This document shows positions 39,905 through 49,019 of a stretch of DNA of 64,000 nt, in pieces. The notes below the pieces were generated by a model. It searched no databases. It was given only the letters and a program-made list of their open reading frames with translations, and was not told the DNA's origin. A program made the translations under genes and the position numbers. The DNA is from Kribbella sindirgiensis (GTDB taxonomy: Bacteria > Actinomycetota > Actinomycetes > Propionibacteriales > Kribbellaceae), in NCBI RefSeq assembly GCF_004331435.1, contig NZ_SJKA01000005.1, positions 496,001 to 560,000 of the forward strand, written 5' to 3'. Numbering within the stretch: the stretch's first letter is position 1; each line of letters begins with the position of its first letter.

Positions 39905-40629
39905 TCCGGCGGTGGCAGTGTGACGCCGAAGCCGGTCACCGCCAGTCGCAGCAAGACCTGTCCTGGTCTGAGCAGGTCAGCCACCTTGGCGGCGCTCAGC
40001 ACCTCCAGCTCGGCCAGGCGTTTCTCGTAGGTGCCTTGTACGCGGGCTTGCTGGAGCTCGGTCGTGTTGTGCCAGACCTTCTGCCGGGACTCGCGCAGGA
40101 AGCGCCGCGACGCCAGCCGGTTGAGGGGCGTGAGGACGCGATCGACCAGGCTGCGTGCACCGGTCGCGGCGAGCTCTCCGTCCTCGGCGGCGACGCGTTC
40201 GGCAAGGACACCGTCGATCCGTTCGTGATCGCGCCGGCGTCGGTCCATCAGCTGCGGATCCAGGAAGTCGTCGTCGCTGATCACCGCGAGCAGCGCCTGC
40301 GGCAGGTCGTAGTTCACGTGCGCGTTGATGCCGAGCAGCACATGCGCCAACGCCGGCAGCTTCGCCGGTGCCTCGAACGCCAACCGCCACGGACGCGCCA
40401 CCGACGTACCGTCGTGGGCCTGCAGGTAGAGCTCCGCGAACCGCACGTCCCAGACCTCGACCCACGCCGGATCCTCGAACCGCGCGTCGTCGATCGCCTG
40501 TCCCACGGCCTTGGTCGTCCGCAGATACGTCTCCAGGAAGAACCGCCGGTGCGCGAGCTCCGGCGGCAGCTCGTCGACCCGCTGCCGCATCCGAGCCACC
40601 ACGTCCGCGATCGGACCACGATCGGTCAT
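39901..40629 (-). CDS. DUF5995 family protein
   Basis: 242 residues, mostly alpha-helical. The family pattern is seen as VVARMRQRVDELPPE, FLETYLRTTKAV, FEDPAWVEVWDVRFAELYLQA, LLGINAHVNYDLP and, near the C-terminus, WHNTTELQQAR. Two His residues in NAHVNYD and KVWHN may bind metal, as known for few members. The function is unknown. The ATG at 40629 is four bases downstream of the aldo/keto reductase stop, so the two form one operon; a longer upstream frame is a shadow of that gene. Confidence 0.8.
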   Translation of the reverse strand: MTDRGPIADVVARMRQRVDELPPELAHRRFFLETYLRTTKAVGQAIDDARFEDPAWVEVWDVRFAELYLQAHDGTSVARPWRLAFEAPAKLPALAHVLLGINAHVNYDLPQALLAVISDDDFLDPQLMDRRRRDHERIDGVLAERVAAEDGELAATGARSLVDRVLTPLNRLASRRFLRESRQKVWHNTTELQQARVQGTYEKRLAELEVLSAAKVADLLRPGQVLLRLAVTGFGVTLPPPD

Positions 40630-40633
40630 CGGA

Positions 40634-41659
40634 TCAGGCACGTCCTCCGCTGACCGGGCGGCCGCGCTGGGCCACGCCCGGTCCGCCGTACGGGTAGTCC
40701 GCTGCGCCCGGGTCGCTGGCCTCGTCGAGTTTCGCCGTCTCCTCAGGAGTGAGGTGCAGATCCGCGGCGGCGAGGTTGTCGTCGAGCTGCTCCAGCGTGC
40801 GAGCACCGAGGATCACCGACGTGAGCGCGGGCCGGTCGACCAGCCACGCGAGCGCGACCTGCGCCATCGAGATCCCACGCGCCTCAGCGATCTCCCGAAC
40901 CGCGTCGACCACGTCGCGGACGCGCTGGTTGCGGCTGCGGCGGTACCACGACTCGACGCCGCGGTCCGGGTTCTCACCGAGCCGCGTCGCACCGGCCGGC
41001 TCCTCGTCGAACGAGTACTTCCCAGTCAGCCAGCCGCCACCGAGCGGCGACCACGGCAGCAGGCCCAGCCCGTTCTCCTGCGCGGCCGGGACGATCTCCC
41101 ACTCGATCTCGCGGACCAGCAGGTTGTACTGCGGCTGCAGCGTGACCAGCGGCGACCACCCGCGGTACGCGATCAGGTCACACGCCTTCTGCAGCTGCCA
41201 TCCGGTGAAGTTCGACAGACCGGCGTACGAGATCTTGCCGGCGCGTACGGCGTCCTCGAGGAAACTGAGCGTCTCCTCGAGCGGCGTGACCGGATCCCAG
41301 GCGTGCAACTGGTACAGGTCGATGTGATCCACGCCGAGCCTCTGCAGCGACGCCTCCAGCGCCTTACGGAGGTGGCGGCGCGACGTACCGACGTCATTCG
41401 GCCCGTCACCGGTCGGAAACCGGCCCTTCGTCGCGAGGACGACGTCGGAGCTCGTCTTCGCCAGCCAGCGCCCGACGATCTCCTCGGACACGCCGGCCGT
41501 GTACACGTCCGCGGTGTCGACGAAGTTGCCGCCCGCCTCGACGTACCGGTCGAGCTGCGCGTGCGACCCGGCCTCGTCGGTCTCGTTCCCGAACGTCATC
41601 GTGCCGAGCGCGTACGTCGATACGACGGCGCCGCTCGCGCCGAGAGTGCGATATTCCAC
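40634..41659 (-). CDS. Aldo/keto reductase (AKR)
   Basis: 341 residues. The start is VEYRTLGASGAVVSTYALGTMTFG and the catalytic Asp, Tyr, Lys and His are seen in NFVDTADVYTAG, LATKGRF and LYQLHAWDP. It is an NADPH-dependent carbonyl reductase; the substrate is unknown. GTG at 41659 is chosen because GAGGGAG precedes it; upstream sequence is antisense to the DinB gene. It is followed four bases later by DUF5995. Confidence 0.88.
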   Translation of the reverse strand: MEYRTLGASGAVVSTYALGTMTFGNETDEAGSHAQLDRYVEAGGNFVDTADVYTAGVSEEIVGRWLAKTSSDVVLATKGRFPTGDGPNDVGTSRRHLRKALEASLQRLGVDHIDLYQLHAWDPVTPLEETLSFLEDAVRAGKISYAGLSNFTGWQLQKACDLIAYRGWSPLVTLQPQYNLLVREIEWEIVPAAQENGLGLLPWSPLGGGWLTGKYSFDEEPAGATRLGENPDRGVESWYRRSRNQRVRDVVDAVREIAEARGISMAQVALAWLVDRPALTSVILGARTLEQLDDNLAAADLHLTPEETAKLDEASDPGAADYPYGGPGVAQRGRPVSGGRA

Positions 41660-41711
41660 GGGGATGCTCCCTCTCCTCGAACTGTCTGAAGCGAAGACTA
41701 CGGTGGCGGGT

Positions 41712-42212
41712 ATGAAGACAAGTGAACTGCTCCTCGACGCGCACAGCCGGGTGCAGGAGGTGCTGCACGACGTCGTCACCGGGCTCGACGACAAGACGCT
41801 CGCCACCCGGCCGGGTGACACCGCGAACTCGATCGCCTGGCTGGTCTGGCACCTGACCCGGGTCCAGGACGATCACCTGGCGGACGCCGGTGGGTACGAG
41901 CAGGTCTACACCGCCGACGGGTGGTTCGGGCGGCTCGGGCTGCCGCTCGACGCGGCCGACACCGGATATGCGCACACATCCGACCAGGTCGGGCTCGTGA
42001 AGCTCTCGGCGGATCAACTGCTCGGGTACTACGACGCCGTCCACGCACGGACCGCGGAGTTCCTGCGCACCGTGACCGACGAGGCCCTCGACCGGATCGT
42101 CGACCGCCGCTGGAACCCGCCGGTCACGCTCGGCGTGCGGCTGGTCAGCGTCATCGACGACTGCGCGCAGCACTCGGGCCAGGCGGCGTACGTGAAAGGT
42201 CTGCTCAGCTGA
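41712..42212 (+). CDS. DinB/DUF664-family protein
   Basis: 166 residues, a four-helix-bundle DinB-like fold. The metal-binding His residues are visible in AWLVWHLTRVQDDH and the C-terminal DDCAQHSGQAAY. Related actinobacterial proteins are mycothiol-dependent isomerases or thiol transferases, but substrate is not shown. ATG at 41712 sits within the divergent gap to the aldo/keto reductase. The end overlaps the convergent lipoprotein gene by eight bases. Confidence 0.85.
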   Translation: MKTSELLLDAHSRVQEVLHDVVTGLDDKTLATRPGDTANSIAWLVWHLTRVQDDHLADAGGYEQVYTADGWFGRLGLPLDAADTGYAHTSDQVGLVKLSADQLLGYYDAVHARTAEFLRTVTDEALDRIVDRRWNPPVTLGVRLVSVIDDCAQHSGQAAYVKGLLS

Positions 42213-43329
42213 GTGTGGTGTACCAGAGCGAAGTGCCGGCGATCAGGTAGAGCTTGTGATCCGGCATCAGCACAGCGTCGGTCACCTTGCCCTCCGGTCC
42301 TAGCGCGTCCTGGACGGTCCACTGGCCGTCCCGGCCGGTGAGGACCTTCACCTTGTTGTCCTGAGCAACAACCTGGACGACTTTGCCGCCGTCGAGAATG
42401 GGCGGTGGCAGCTTGTCCTTGTCCCCCACCGGGACCGACGGCACGCCCTGCAGCCGCTTCGCCGTCCCTGAGGCGTCGAGCTGCCAGATCGCGAGCTGAC
42501 CGTCGACGTACCCGGAGATCACGCAGTCCTTCGCGCAGGTCGCGGTGTTGGCCTGGCTCCGGCTGCCGGGATCGGGCAGCACGATCCGGGTCCAGCCCTG
42601 ATTGAACTTGGTCGATCGCCAGACCGCGGCCTCCTGCGCGACGGTGTTGGGCGCGAGCCGGACCTGCGAACCGACGAGGACGATGCTGTCGCCGAGCGTC
42701 GTACCGAAGCCGGGCCCGACCAGGAGGGACGGCGTACTTTGCAGTGCTGTCTTCGTCGGGTCCTGCCGCACCCATTTGCCGTCCCTCTGCGGCAGCCAGA
42801 CCATTGCGTCGTTGCCGGTCTGGACGCCGCCCCAGGTGCCGAGGAGGGCGCCGCCGCTCGGCGTACGGACCGCGCTGAACAGGTCGCCGGCGGTCTGGCC
42901 GCCGAAGGTCCAGAAGTTCTGCGGCTGCTCGACGAGTCCGGTCTGCGGCGTGCCGGTCCAGACCGTCCAGCGCGTGTTGGAGTGCGCGCCGCCCGAGGCT
43001 CCACCGAGCGCAAGGAGTTGCTGGCCGTCGTACGCGATCGAGTACCAGATCGCCTCGAAGGCATACGGGCTGGCCGGGTTGGGCTTGACCGTGATCGGCG
43101 TGCGCTTGCCCGTGCTGTCGTAGGACATCAGCTCCGGGACGACCTTGGCGCCACGGTGTCGCAGGCCTACCAGCAGCTGGCTGTCGTGGGCGGTCAGGGT
43201 GACCGGCTCGGCAGGGCTGACGTCGACCTGGGTCCAGTCGTCGAGCGGCTGGGGCTTGTCGGCTGTGTCGTCGCTGCAGGCGGTGAGGGTCGCGAGCACC
43301 AGGATCGCGACCGCAGCGAGGCGGCGCAT
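42205..43329 (-). CDS. Lipoprotein with possible beta-propeller
   Basis: 374 residues. The lipobox is LATLTAC (about residues 12-18), so the mature protein is attached to the outside of the membrane. The rest consists of repeated beta strands with Trp-ending blades (TRWTVWTGTP, AMVWLPQRDGKWV, AVWRSTKFNQGWTRI, LAIWQLD), suggesting a seven-bladed propeller. The family is not recognised. Two Cys (TCAKDC) likely form a disulfide. It starts one base after the xthA stop and is probably co-transcribed with it. Confidence 0.8.
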   Translation of the reverse strand: MRRLAAVAILVLATLTACSDDTADKPQPLDDWTQVDVSPAEPVTLTAHDSQLLVGLRHRGAKVVPELMSYDSTGKRTPITVKPNPASPYAFEAIWYSIAYDGQQLLALGGASGGAHSNTRWTVWTGTPQTGLVEQPQNFWTFGGQTAGDLFSAVRTPSGGALLGTWGGVQTGNDAMVWLPQRDGKWVRQDPTKTALQSTPSLLVGPGFGTTLGDSIVLVGSQVRLAPNTVAQEAAVWRSTKFNQGWTRIVLPDPGSRSQANTATCAKDCVISGYVDGQLAIWQLDASGTAKRLQGVPSVPVGDKDKLPPPILDGGKVVQVVAQDNKVKVLTGRDGQWTVQDALGPEGKVTDAVLMPDHKLYLIAGTSLWYTTLS

Positions 43330-43330
43330 G

Positions 43331-44200
43331 TCAGCGGCTCTGCGGAAGCTTGGTGGTCTTCTTGCGGCCGGTCCGCGGCGCGGACGGCGGTGGCACGACC
43401 GGACCGATATCGCCGTCCGGCGCGGTGTCGAGGTCGAGGATCACCGGTGCGTGGTCGCTCGGACCGGTGCCCTTGCGGGCCTTGCGGTCGATCCACGCGG
43501 CCTTGACCCGCTCGGCGACCGGAACGGTGGCCAGCATCAGGTCGATCCGCATCCCGAGGTCCTGGTGGAACATGCCGGCGCGGTAGTCCCAGTAGCTGAA
43601 GATGCGATTGTCCGGCCAGCGGTCGCGAACGACGTCGTGCAGGTCCTTCGCGGCCATCAGCTCCGCGAGCGCCTGCCGCTCAGGTGGGGTCACGTGCGTC
43701 TCGCCGACGTACGCCACCGGGTCGAAGACGTCCGCGTCCGTCGGGGCGATGTTCATGTCACCACAGACGATCTGATCGGCCGGTCCACCGGCCACGACTT
43801 CCGTGAGTGCGGCGAGCCAGGCGAGTTTGTAGTGGTAATGGTCCGAGTCGGGGACGCGGCCGTTCGGCACGTACAGCGAGTGGATCCGGACGCCGCCACA
43901 GGTCGCCGCCACCGCGCGGGCCTCGGGATTCGGGAACCCGGGCGCGCCGGCGACACCGGTCACCACGTCGTCGAGTCCGACCTTGGACAGCAGGGCGACG
44001 CCGTTCCACTGCGGTTCGCCGTACAGACCGATCTCGTAGCCGCGGCCGGTCAGCTCGTCACCGAGCAGCTTGGTGAAGGCGTCGTCCGCGAGCTTCGTCT
44101 CCTGCAGGCACACGACGTCCGGCTGCCGCTCGTCCAGCCAGTCCAGCAGCCGCGGCATCCGCTGCTTGACCGAGTTCACATTCCACGTAGCGACTCGCAT
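43331..44200 (-). CDS. xthA: Exodeoxyribonuclease III
   Basis: 289 residues. The AP endonuclease/exonuclease III signatures are in order: MRVATWNVNSV, CLQETKL (catalytic Glu), SLYVPNGR, CGDMNIAP, GMRIDLMLAT and SDHAPVILDL (catalytic Asp-His). It removes abasic sites and 3' blocking groups in base-excision repair. The C-terminal ~25 residues are a basic extra tail. ATG at 44200 lies close to the uracil-DNA-glycosylase-like gene upstream (31 bases), which fits a shared repair operon. Confidence 0.93.
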   Translation of the reverse strand: MRVATWNVNSVKQRMPRLLDWLDERQPDVVCLQETKLADDAFTKLLGDELTGRGYEIGLYGEPQWNGVALLSKVGLDDVVTGVAGAPGFPNPEARAVAATCGGVRIHSLYVPNGRVPDSDHYHYKLAWLAALTEVVAGGPADQIVCGDMNIAPTDADVFDPVAYVGETHVTPPERQALAELMAAKDLHDVVRDRWPDNRIFSYWDYRAGMFHQDLGMRIDLMLATVPVAERVKAAWIDRKARKGTGPSDHAPVILDLDTAPDGDIGPVVPPPSAPRTGRKKTTKLPQSR

Positions 44201-44231
44201 CCGACCAAGGTAGCGCCCGCCACGGACCATT

Positions 44232-45008
44232 TCAGCCGAGCTTCGGCGCCCGCCAGACGAGAGTGTTCAAGAGGTCGGTGCCGGGACGTTCGACGCTGTT
44301 GTTGTGCCGCGGTTTGTCCTTGCGTCCCCACGCGTCGTCCCCCAGCCACGGCGGTACGCCGAACGGCAGGTCCCGCGGCGGGATCGGTGCGTAGTCGGAC
44401 TCCGCGAACTTCACGCCGTAGTTCGGAACCGTGACGTCGCCGTCCGGATCCGGCGTCACGATCGCACGCAATTCGACGATCGCATTGCGCCAACTGTCGA
44501 CCAGCACCTTAGGGCTACGGCTCGACGGATGCGGCACCTCGAACAACGGCACGTCGGGCCGGTCGGTCCACAGCTGAACAGCCTTGCGGGCTTGGGCGCC
44601 GAACGCGACGATCACCTGGAGATCGGGGCCGGTGATCAGGTCGAGCAGGGTGTTGCGCCACGCGAGCTGGTCCGCCCGGGCGAGCAGCGGTGCCGCTTGC
44701 TGTGCGCGAGACGGCCGGAGCGCGTAGGCGTAGGCGTTGACCAGTGCGTAGCTGCGGGTCAGACCGAGCTTGGCCAGGAAACCCTGCACGCGCTGACCGG
44801 CGTCGCCGACCAAGGTGCGGCCCGCGACGCGTTCGGTCGGGCCAGGATCGGACGCGATGGCGAGCAGCCGGGCCTTGCGATTGAGCCGCCCCCGGTAGAA
44901 CACCGGGCCCCAGTCGTGCCAGAACAATTCCCGGAAGTCCGCGTAACTCGGAACTTTCGCGAAGTGCCGCGCCACGGTGACCGGCGGACCGGGATCGAAA
45001 TCACCCAT
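44232..45008 (-). CDS. Uracil-DNA-glycosylase-superfamily protein
   Basis: 258 residues. The fold motifs are ASDPGPTE (motif A-like, about 51-58) and VPHPSSRSPK (motif B-like HPS, about 160), with VIVAFGAQA between them. This is the pattern of actinobacterial UDG-like proteins that excise damaged bases or lack known activity. GGGAGG six bases before ATG (45008) sets the start; the longer open frame upstream is antisense to the amidohydrolase. It is likely to work with the exonuclease III encoded next. Specificity is unknown. Confidence 0.8.
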   Translation of the reverse strand: MGDFDPGPPVTVARHFAKVPSYADFRELFWHDWGPVFYRGRLNRKARLLAIASDPGPTERVAGRTLVGDAGQRVQGFLAKLGLTRSYALVNAYAYALRPSRAQQAAPLLARADQLAWRNTLLDLITGPDLQVIVAFGAQARKAVQLWTDRPDVPLFEVPHPSSRSPKVLVDSWRNAIVELRAIVTPDPDGDVTVPNYGVKFAESDYAPIPPRDLPFGVPPWLGDDAWGRKDKPRHNNSVERPGTDLLNTLVWRAPKLG

Positions 45009-45078
45009 CGAACTACCTCCCCCTCGGCGATACGCTCTTGAGCGGGGCGGCAACGGGGATTCTACGGGAGGGTGGGCC

Positions 45079-46590
45079 ATGTTTGTACTGCGTGGAACCG
45101 TAATGACGATGCGACCGGGCGGGGACGTTCTGCCCGGCGGCGCGGTGTACGTCGACGACGACGGGCTGATTGCGGCGGTCACGCCGTTGGATCCGGTCCC
45201 GGCGGGATTCGCGAATGCGCCGCGGATCGCCGTGGGCGGGTTGATCTGCCCGGGTCTGATCGATCTGCACAACCATTTGATGTACAACAGCCTGCCGTTG
45301 TGGACGGAGCCTTCGCGCGCCGTTCCGTGGACCTCGCACAACCAGTGGGGCCGCGCGCCGACGTACAGCAGCCAGATCAGCCAACCGGCCCGCCTGCTCG
45401 GCGCCACCGCGGGGCGGGCGCTGCTCCGGTACGTCGAAACCCGCGCGATCGTCGGCGGTACGACGTCGATCCAGGGGAACCCGCGCGGCGCCGTACCGCC
45501 CGACAACGACCTGATCCGGAACGTCGACTCGGAGAAACTCGGGACCCACGACGATTTCATCCGGGTCAGCACGCTGGTCGCCGACAACGCCGCCGCGCTC
45601 GCGCCGTACGCCGCCGCCGTGCAGGCCGGGCGTGGATTCATCGCGCATTCGGCGGAGGGATCGGATCCGAAACTGCGCTCGGAGTTCCGGTTGCTGGCCG
45701 ATGCCGGTGTGGTGAAACCGCAACTGGTCGCGATTCACGGCGCGGCGCTGAATGCGGATGATTTCGCGGCGCTGAAGGCGGGGAATTCGAGCCTGGTCTG
45801 GTCGCCGTTCTCGAACCTTTGGCTGTACGGCGCGACGGCGGATGTGAAAGCCGCGCACGCGGCCGGGGTGCGGTTGTGCCTGGGTTCCGACTGGGGTCCG
45901 TCGGGGACGCGAAATGTCCTGTGGGAGTTGAAGGTCGCCGATCTGTGGAACAAGACGCAATCGGTCTTCACCGACGAAGAACTGGTCCGGATGGTGACGT
46001 CGAATCCCGGTGAGGCGTTGTCCGGGGTCTGGCCGCGTCCGGTCGGCCGGCTCGAACCCGGTGCACTCGCGGACCTGGTCGTCGTACGGCGCTCTGCCGC
46101 GGGCACGTATCGCAGTGTGATCGAGGCGACCGAGTCCGACATCCGGCTGGTCGTCGTCGGCGGCCGGGCCCGTTACGGCCTCCGGTCACTCATGACACCG
46201 CTCGCCCCGGCGGCGACGCCGATCAAGGTCGGCCGGCTGACGCGCGCGATCGACTACGGCGACCCGGCCGTTACCTGGAAGACCGTCGTCGCGGACCTGG
46301 AGAAGATCCGCAGCGATCCGGCCGGGGCGTCCGCCCGCGCAGCCGCCACCTTCGCCGCACTGATCGCCGACGGTGCTGCCGGTCTCGACGACTCCTTCGT
46401 GCTGCTGCCCGACATGCCCGCACCCGAGGTCGACGACGAGATCCTCCGCGGCGGACCTCCTACCCCCTCGCCCGACCCCGTCACCATCCCGCCGTTGGAG
46501 CCGCTGACCACCGGCACGGCCTGGTTCGACACGGTCGACGCCAACCCGTTCCACCAGGGCCTGCTCAGCGGCCTCCGCGCGTACGCCTGA
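45079..46590 (+). CDS. Amidohydrolase family protein
   Basis: 503 residues. The metal site of the amidohydrolase superfamily is visible: HNH in LIDLHNHLMYNS (about 65), His in VAIHGAALNADD (about 230), and Asp in LCLGSDWGPSGTRN (about 270). The N-terminal beta-sandwich (FVLRGTVMTMRPG) and the late LEPGALADLVVV are typical of cytosine-deaminase/chlorohydrolase-like enzymes. Residues ~400-503 are an extra C-terminal extension. GGGAGGG precedes ATG 45079. The substrate is unknown. Confidence 0.85.
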   Translation: MFVLRGTVMTMRPGGDVLPGGAVYVDDDGLIAAVTPLDPVPAGFANAPRIAVGGLICPGLIDLHNHLMYNSLPLWTEPSRAVPWTSHNQWGRAPTYSSQISQPARLLGATAGRALLRYVETRAIVGGTTSIQGNPRGAVPPDNDLIRNVDSEKLGTHDDFIRVSTLVADNAAALAPYAAAVQAGRGFIAHSAEGSDPKLRSEFRLLADAGVVKPQLVAIHGAALNADDFAALKAGNSSLVWSPFSNLWLYGATADVKAAHAAGVRLCLGSDWGPSGTRNVLWELKVADLWNKTQSVFTDEELVRMVTSNPGEALSGVWPRPVGRLEPGALADLVVVRRSAAGTYRSVIEATESDIRLVVVGGRARYGLRSLMTPLAPAATPIKVGRLTRAIDYGDPAVTWKTVVADLEKIRSDPAGASARAAATFAALIADGAAGLDDSFVLLPDMPAPEVDDEILRGGPPTPSPDPVTIPPLEPLTTGTAWFDTVDANPFHQGLLSGLRAYA

Positions 46591-46637
46591 GATATATCAC
46601 TTGAGCTCTATATACGCTTGTTGTAATACTTCTCGGC
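46591..46637 (+). promoter_or_regulatory. AT-rich control region of the ArsR gene
   Basis: This 47-base gap is strikingly AT-rich (GATATATCAC, then CTATATACG) against very GC-rich surroundings. TATAT elements lie on either side of CACTTGAGCTC in a rough inverted repeat. It probably holds both promoter and ArsR operator. Confidence 0.45.
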
Positions 46638-46961
46638 ATGGACGTGTTCGAGGCGATCGCGGAACCGAGCCGCCGGGCAGTACTCGACCTGCTCGCGGAG
46701 CGGGAACGGCCGGCCGGTGAGCTGGTCGAGCATCTGCACCGGCTGACCCAGCCCGCGGTGTCGCGGCACCTGCGGATCCTGCGCGAGGTCGGGCTGGTCG
46801 ACGTACGGCCGGAGGGCCAGAAGCGGATCTACGTGCTGCGCGCCGACCGGCTGCTCGAGATCGAGAACTGGATCAGCCGGTACCGGAAGTACTGGCCGCG
46901 GCACCTCGACGCCCTCGAACAGCATCTGGCCGACAATCCTGAGGAGCATCCGCATGAGTAG
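46638..46961 (+). CDS. ArsR-family transcriptional regulator
   Basis: 107 residues. The winged helix-turn-helix is typical: EPSRRAVLDLLAE, then HRLTQPAVSRHLRILREVGLV and QKRIYVLR. No metal-binding Cys cluster is present, as in the ArsR subgroup that pairs with SRPBCC proteins. The next gene, an SRPBCC protein, overlaps its stop by eight bases. This pairing is common in actinobacteria, the regulator likely controlling its own operon. Confidence 0.9.
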   Translation: MDVFEAIAEPSRRAVLDLLAERERPAGELVEHLHRLTQPAVSRHLRILREVGLVDVRPEGQKRIYVLRADRLLEIENWISRYRKYWPRHLDALEQHLADNPEEHPHE

Positions 46962-47253
46962 CCGCTTAGGTGAGCTCGCCATCGACGGCGATCGCACCAC
47001 CATGACCTTCCGGCGCCACCTTCCGTACCCGGTCGAGCGGGTCTGGGCCGCGCTCACCGATCCGCTCGAGCGCAAGGCCTGGTTCGGCGAGACCGTGATC
47101 GACGGGCGCACCGGCCTGTCCGAGCAGAACGCCCGCGGCTTCATCCCCGGCACACACGCGTTCTTCGACCGGCTCGAGGCCTGGCTCGACGGCACCGAGA
47201 TCCCCGACTGGTCCGACCGGTACGCCGAGCTCGCACCGTCGCACCCCGGCTGA
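46954..47253 (+). CDS. SRPBCC (AHSA1-like) protein with an internal deletion
   Basis: 99 residues, against the usual ~150-165. The N-terminal part (MTFRRHLPYPVERVWAALTDPLERKAWFG) and the C-terminal helix (NARGFIPGTHAFFDRLEAWLDG) both match the family, but the central beta strands that form the hydrophobic pocket are absent. The join lies near residues 49-55 (IDGRTGLSEQ, about nt 47100-47120) and keeps the frame. The gene is translationally coupled to ArsR. It is probably a deletion derivative with impaired ligand binding; it may not be functional. Confidence 0.78.
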   Translation: MSSRLGELAIDGDRTTMTFRRHLPYPVERVWAALTDPLERKAWFGETVIDGRTGLSEQNARGFIPGTHAFFDRLEAWLDGTEIPDWSDRYAELAPSHPG

Positions 47254-47357
47254 ATCTGACTTCCTGTAGTTATCCACATACTCGAAGTCACCGGTCCGGG
47301 GCGGGTCGAATCGCGGCACTCTCTTTGGCAAGGGAGATTGGCGGCGAAGGGGCCGGA

Positions 47358-48242
47358 ATGGGAGATCTCGACTGTGAACCGGCGGACATCACCGCACTGG
47401 TGGCGTACCTGCGCGACATCGGACAACACGAACTACTGACCTTGGAGGAGGTGAACGAGCACTCGTACTGGATCGAGGCCGGCCTGCTGGCGGCGGAGCG
47501 GCTGAACGGCGATCCGGAGCTCCACGACACAGTCGATCTGCAGAAGATCGTGGTACTCGGGCGGCACTCGTGGCAGCGGATGATCGAGGGCAACCTGCGG
47601 CTGGTCGTGTCCCTCGCCCGGCGGTACGGCGGGAAGGGCATCTCGCTGCTCGACCTGATCCAGGAGGGAAACATCGGGCTGATGCGGGCGGTCGAGCGGT
47701 TCGACCACCGGCTCGGGCACCGGTTCTCGACGTACGCGATCTGGTGGATCCGGCAGTCGATCGGGCGCGCGATCTCGGATCGTTCCCGCCTGGTCCGGAT
47801 GCCGGCCCAGGCGTACGCCGACGCGTCCCGGGTGGCGTCGGCGCGCCACGACCTCACCCAGGAGCTGGGACGTGAACCCGGTACGCCGGAGCTCGCGCGG
47901 GCGACCGGGCTGAGCATCGCGCGGATCGAGCGGGCGCAGGCGTGGCGGATGCAGCCCGAAACGCTCGACGTCGACGACACCGACCCGGTGATCGACGACG
48001 ACCCGATCGTCCTGCGCGCCGCGCTGCGCCGGGACCTCGCCTACCACCTCCAGTTCCTGGACGACCTGCATCAGACCGTGCTCCACCGCCGCTACGGGTT
48101 GCACGGCCACATCCCGTCAACAGCCGAGGAGATCGCGACCCAACTGAACCTGAACACCGCAAAGGTCCGCGCCCTGGAACGAGAAGCCCTACGCCAACTC
48201 CGGCGCCGAGCCCTACCCCACCTCCGCGACTACGTCGCCTGA
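47358..48242 (+). CDS. Sigma-70 family factor, group 2-like
   Basis: 294 residues. Regions 1.2 (YLRDIGQHELLTLEEV), 2 (NLRLVVSLARRYGGKGISLLDLIQEGNIGLMRAVERFDHRLGHRFSTYAIWWIRQ - shown by its key parts NLRLVV, DLIQEGNIG, FSTYAIWWIRQ), 3 and 4 (AEEIATQLNLNTAKVRALE) are all present, but there is no long acidic N-terminal domain, so it is a non-essential HrdB-like factor. ATG at 47358 is chosen over TTG at 47325. No anti-sigma gene is adjacent. It probably directs a stress or stationary-phase gene set; the targets are unknown. Confidence 0.85.
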   Translation: MGDLDCEPADITALVAYLRDIGQHELLTLEEVNEHSYWIEAGLLAAERLNGDPELHDTVDLQKIVVLGRHSWQRMIEGNLRLVVSLARRYGGKGISLLDLIQEGNIGLMRAVERFDHRLGHRFSTYAIWWIRQSIGRAISDRSRLVRMPAQAYADASRVASARHDLTQELGREPGTPELARATGLSIARIERAQAWRMQPETLDVDDTDPVIDDDPIVLRAALRRDLAYHLQFLDDLHQTVLHRRYGLHGHIPSTAEEIATQLNLNTAKVRALEREALRQLRRRALPHLRDYVA

Positions 48243-48302
48243 CCACCAGCACGCTCCGGGGTGCGCTGATCGGGTTCTTGGGGTGGCTGGGATGATGGGG
48301 AG

Positions 48303-48842
48303 GTGAGACTGCTGCGTACTGCTTGGCCTCGTGAGCTGGGGGCGGCTGTGTCGGCCGCTGCTCGTGAGGCGACCGGGAGCAAGGAAGACGTCCTGGCCGC
48401 CGTCGAGCTGACCAACGGCCGCTGGGTCGCCGGCACCCGCGCCGCCGTCTACCTGCCGTCGGACACCGCGGACGCCGACCGCCGCGTGGGCTGGGAGAAG
48501 ATCGAGCGCGCGAACTGGGACTCCGAGACCTCGGTCCTGCACGTCTACGAGACCACCGACTTCGGCACCCCGTTACGCGCCACCGAGCTCAAGGTCGAGG
48601 ACCCGGGCCGCTTCGGCCAGCTCCTCCGCGAGCGCGTCGACGCGAGCATCGTCGTACAGCGCCACGTCCCATTGTCCGGCAAGCGCGGCGTACGTATCGT
48701 CGGCCGCCGCAACCCGGCCGCCACCGACGCGGCCGTCACCTGGAACTTCGTTCTGGACAAGGGATTGGAGCCCACCCAGCCCGGCGTCGTGGACGCGGCC
48801 GAGGCCGCCCTCCGACAGGTCCGTGACGAGTTCGGAATCTGA
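48303..48842 (+). CDS. Conserved actinobacterial protein of unknown function
   Basis: 179 residues, no signal peptide or membrane helix. Segments such as GSKEDVLAAVELTNGRWVAGTR, AVYLP, RVGWEKIERANWDSET and VVQRHVPLSGKRGVRIVGRR recur in actinobacterial proteins of this size that are encoded near tRNA genes. No enzyme motif is visible. The GTG start (48303) follows GGGGAGG. It lies 94 bases upstream of the tRNA-Asn gene and is probably a separate transcript. Confidence 0.75.
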   Translation: MRLLRTAWPRELGAAVSAAAREATGSKEDVLAAVELTNGRWVAGTRAAVYLPSDTADADRRVGWEKIERANWDSETSVLHVYETTDFGTPLRATELKVEDPGRFGQLLRERVDASIVVQRHVPLSGKRGVRIVGRRNPAATDAAVTWNFVLDKGLEPTQPGVVDAAEAALRQVRDEFGI

Positions 48843-48936
48843 CCCGGCAGCGTCCCGAATCCCGTTTTTGTAGTTCGCCGCCCGCCTGCTAACCTACTCA
48901 GGTCCTCGGGGATCGAGGGCTTGAGCACCACCACGA

Positions 48937-49009
48937 TCCCGCGTAGCTCAATTGGCAGAGCAGCCGGCTGTTAACCGGCAGGTTACTGGTTCGAGTCCAG
49001 TCGCGGGAG
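48937..49009 (+). tRNA. tRNA-Asn (GTT)
   Basis: 73 bases folding into a complete cloverleaf. Acceptor stem TCCCGCG/CGCGGGA; anticodon stem GCCGG/CCGGC with loop CTGTTAA, anticodon GTT at 48970-48972; T-arm with GTTCGAGTC. CCA is not encoded. No repeat of its 3' end was noticed nearby, so there is no sign of use as an integration site within the window. Confidence 0.95.
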
Positions 49010-49019
49010 CAACACATCA

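Noticed and set aside
44232..45641. Longer minus-strand frame extending the uracil-DNA-glycosylase-like gene
   Set aside because: The extension is antisense to the amidohydrolase; a good ribosome site and family N-terminus set the start at 45008.
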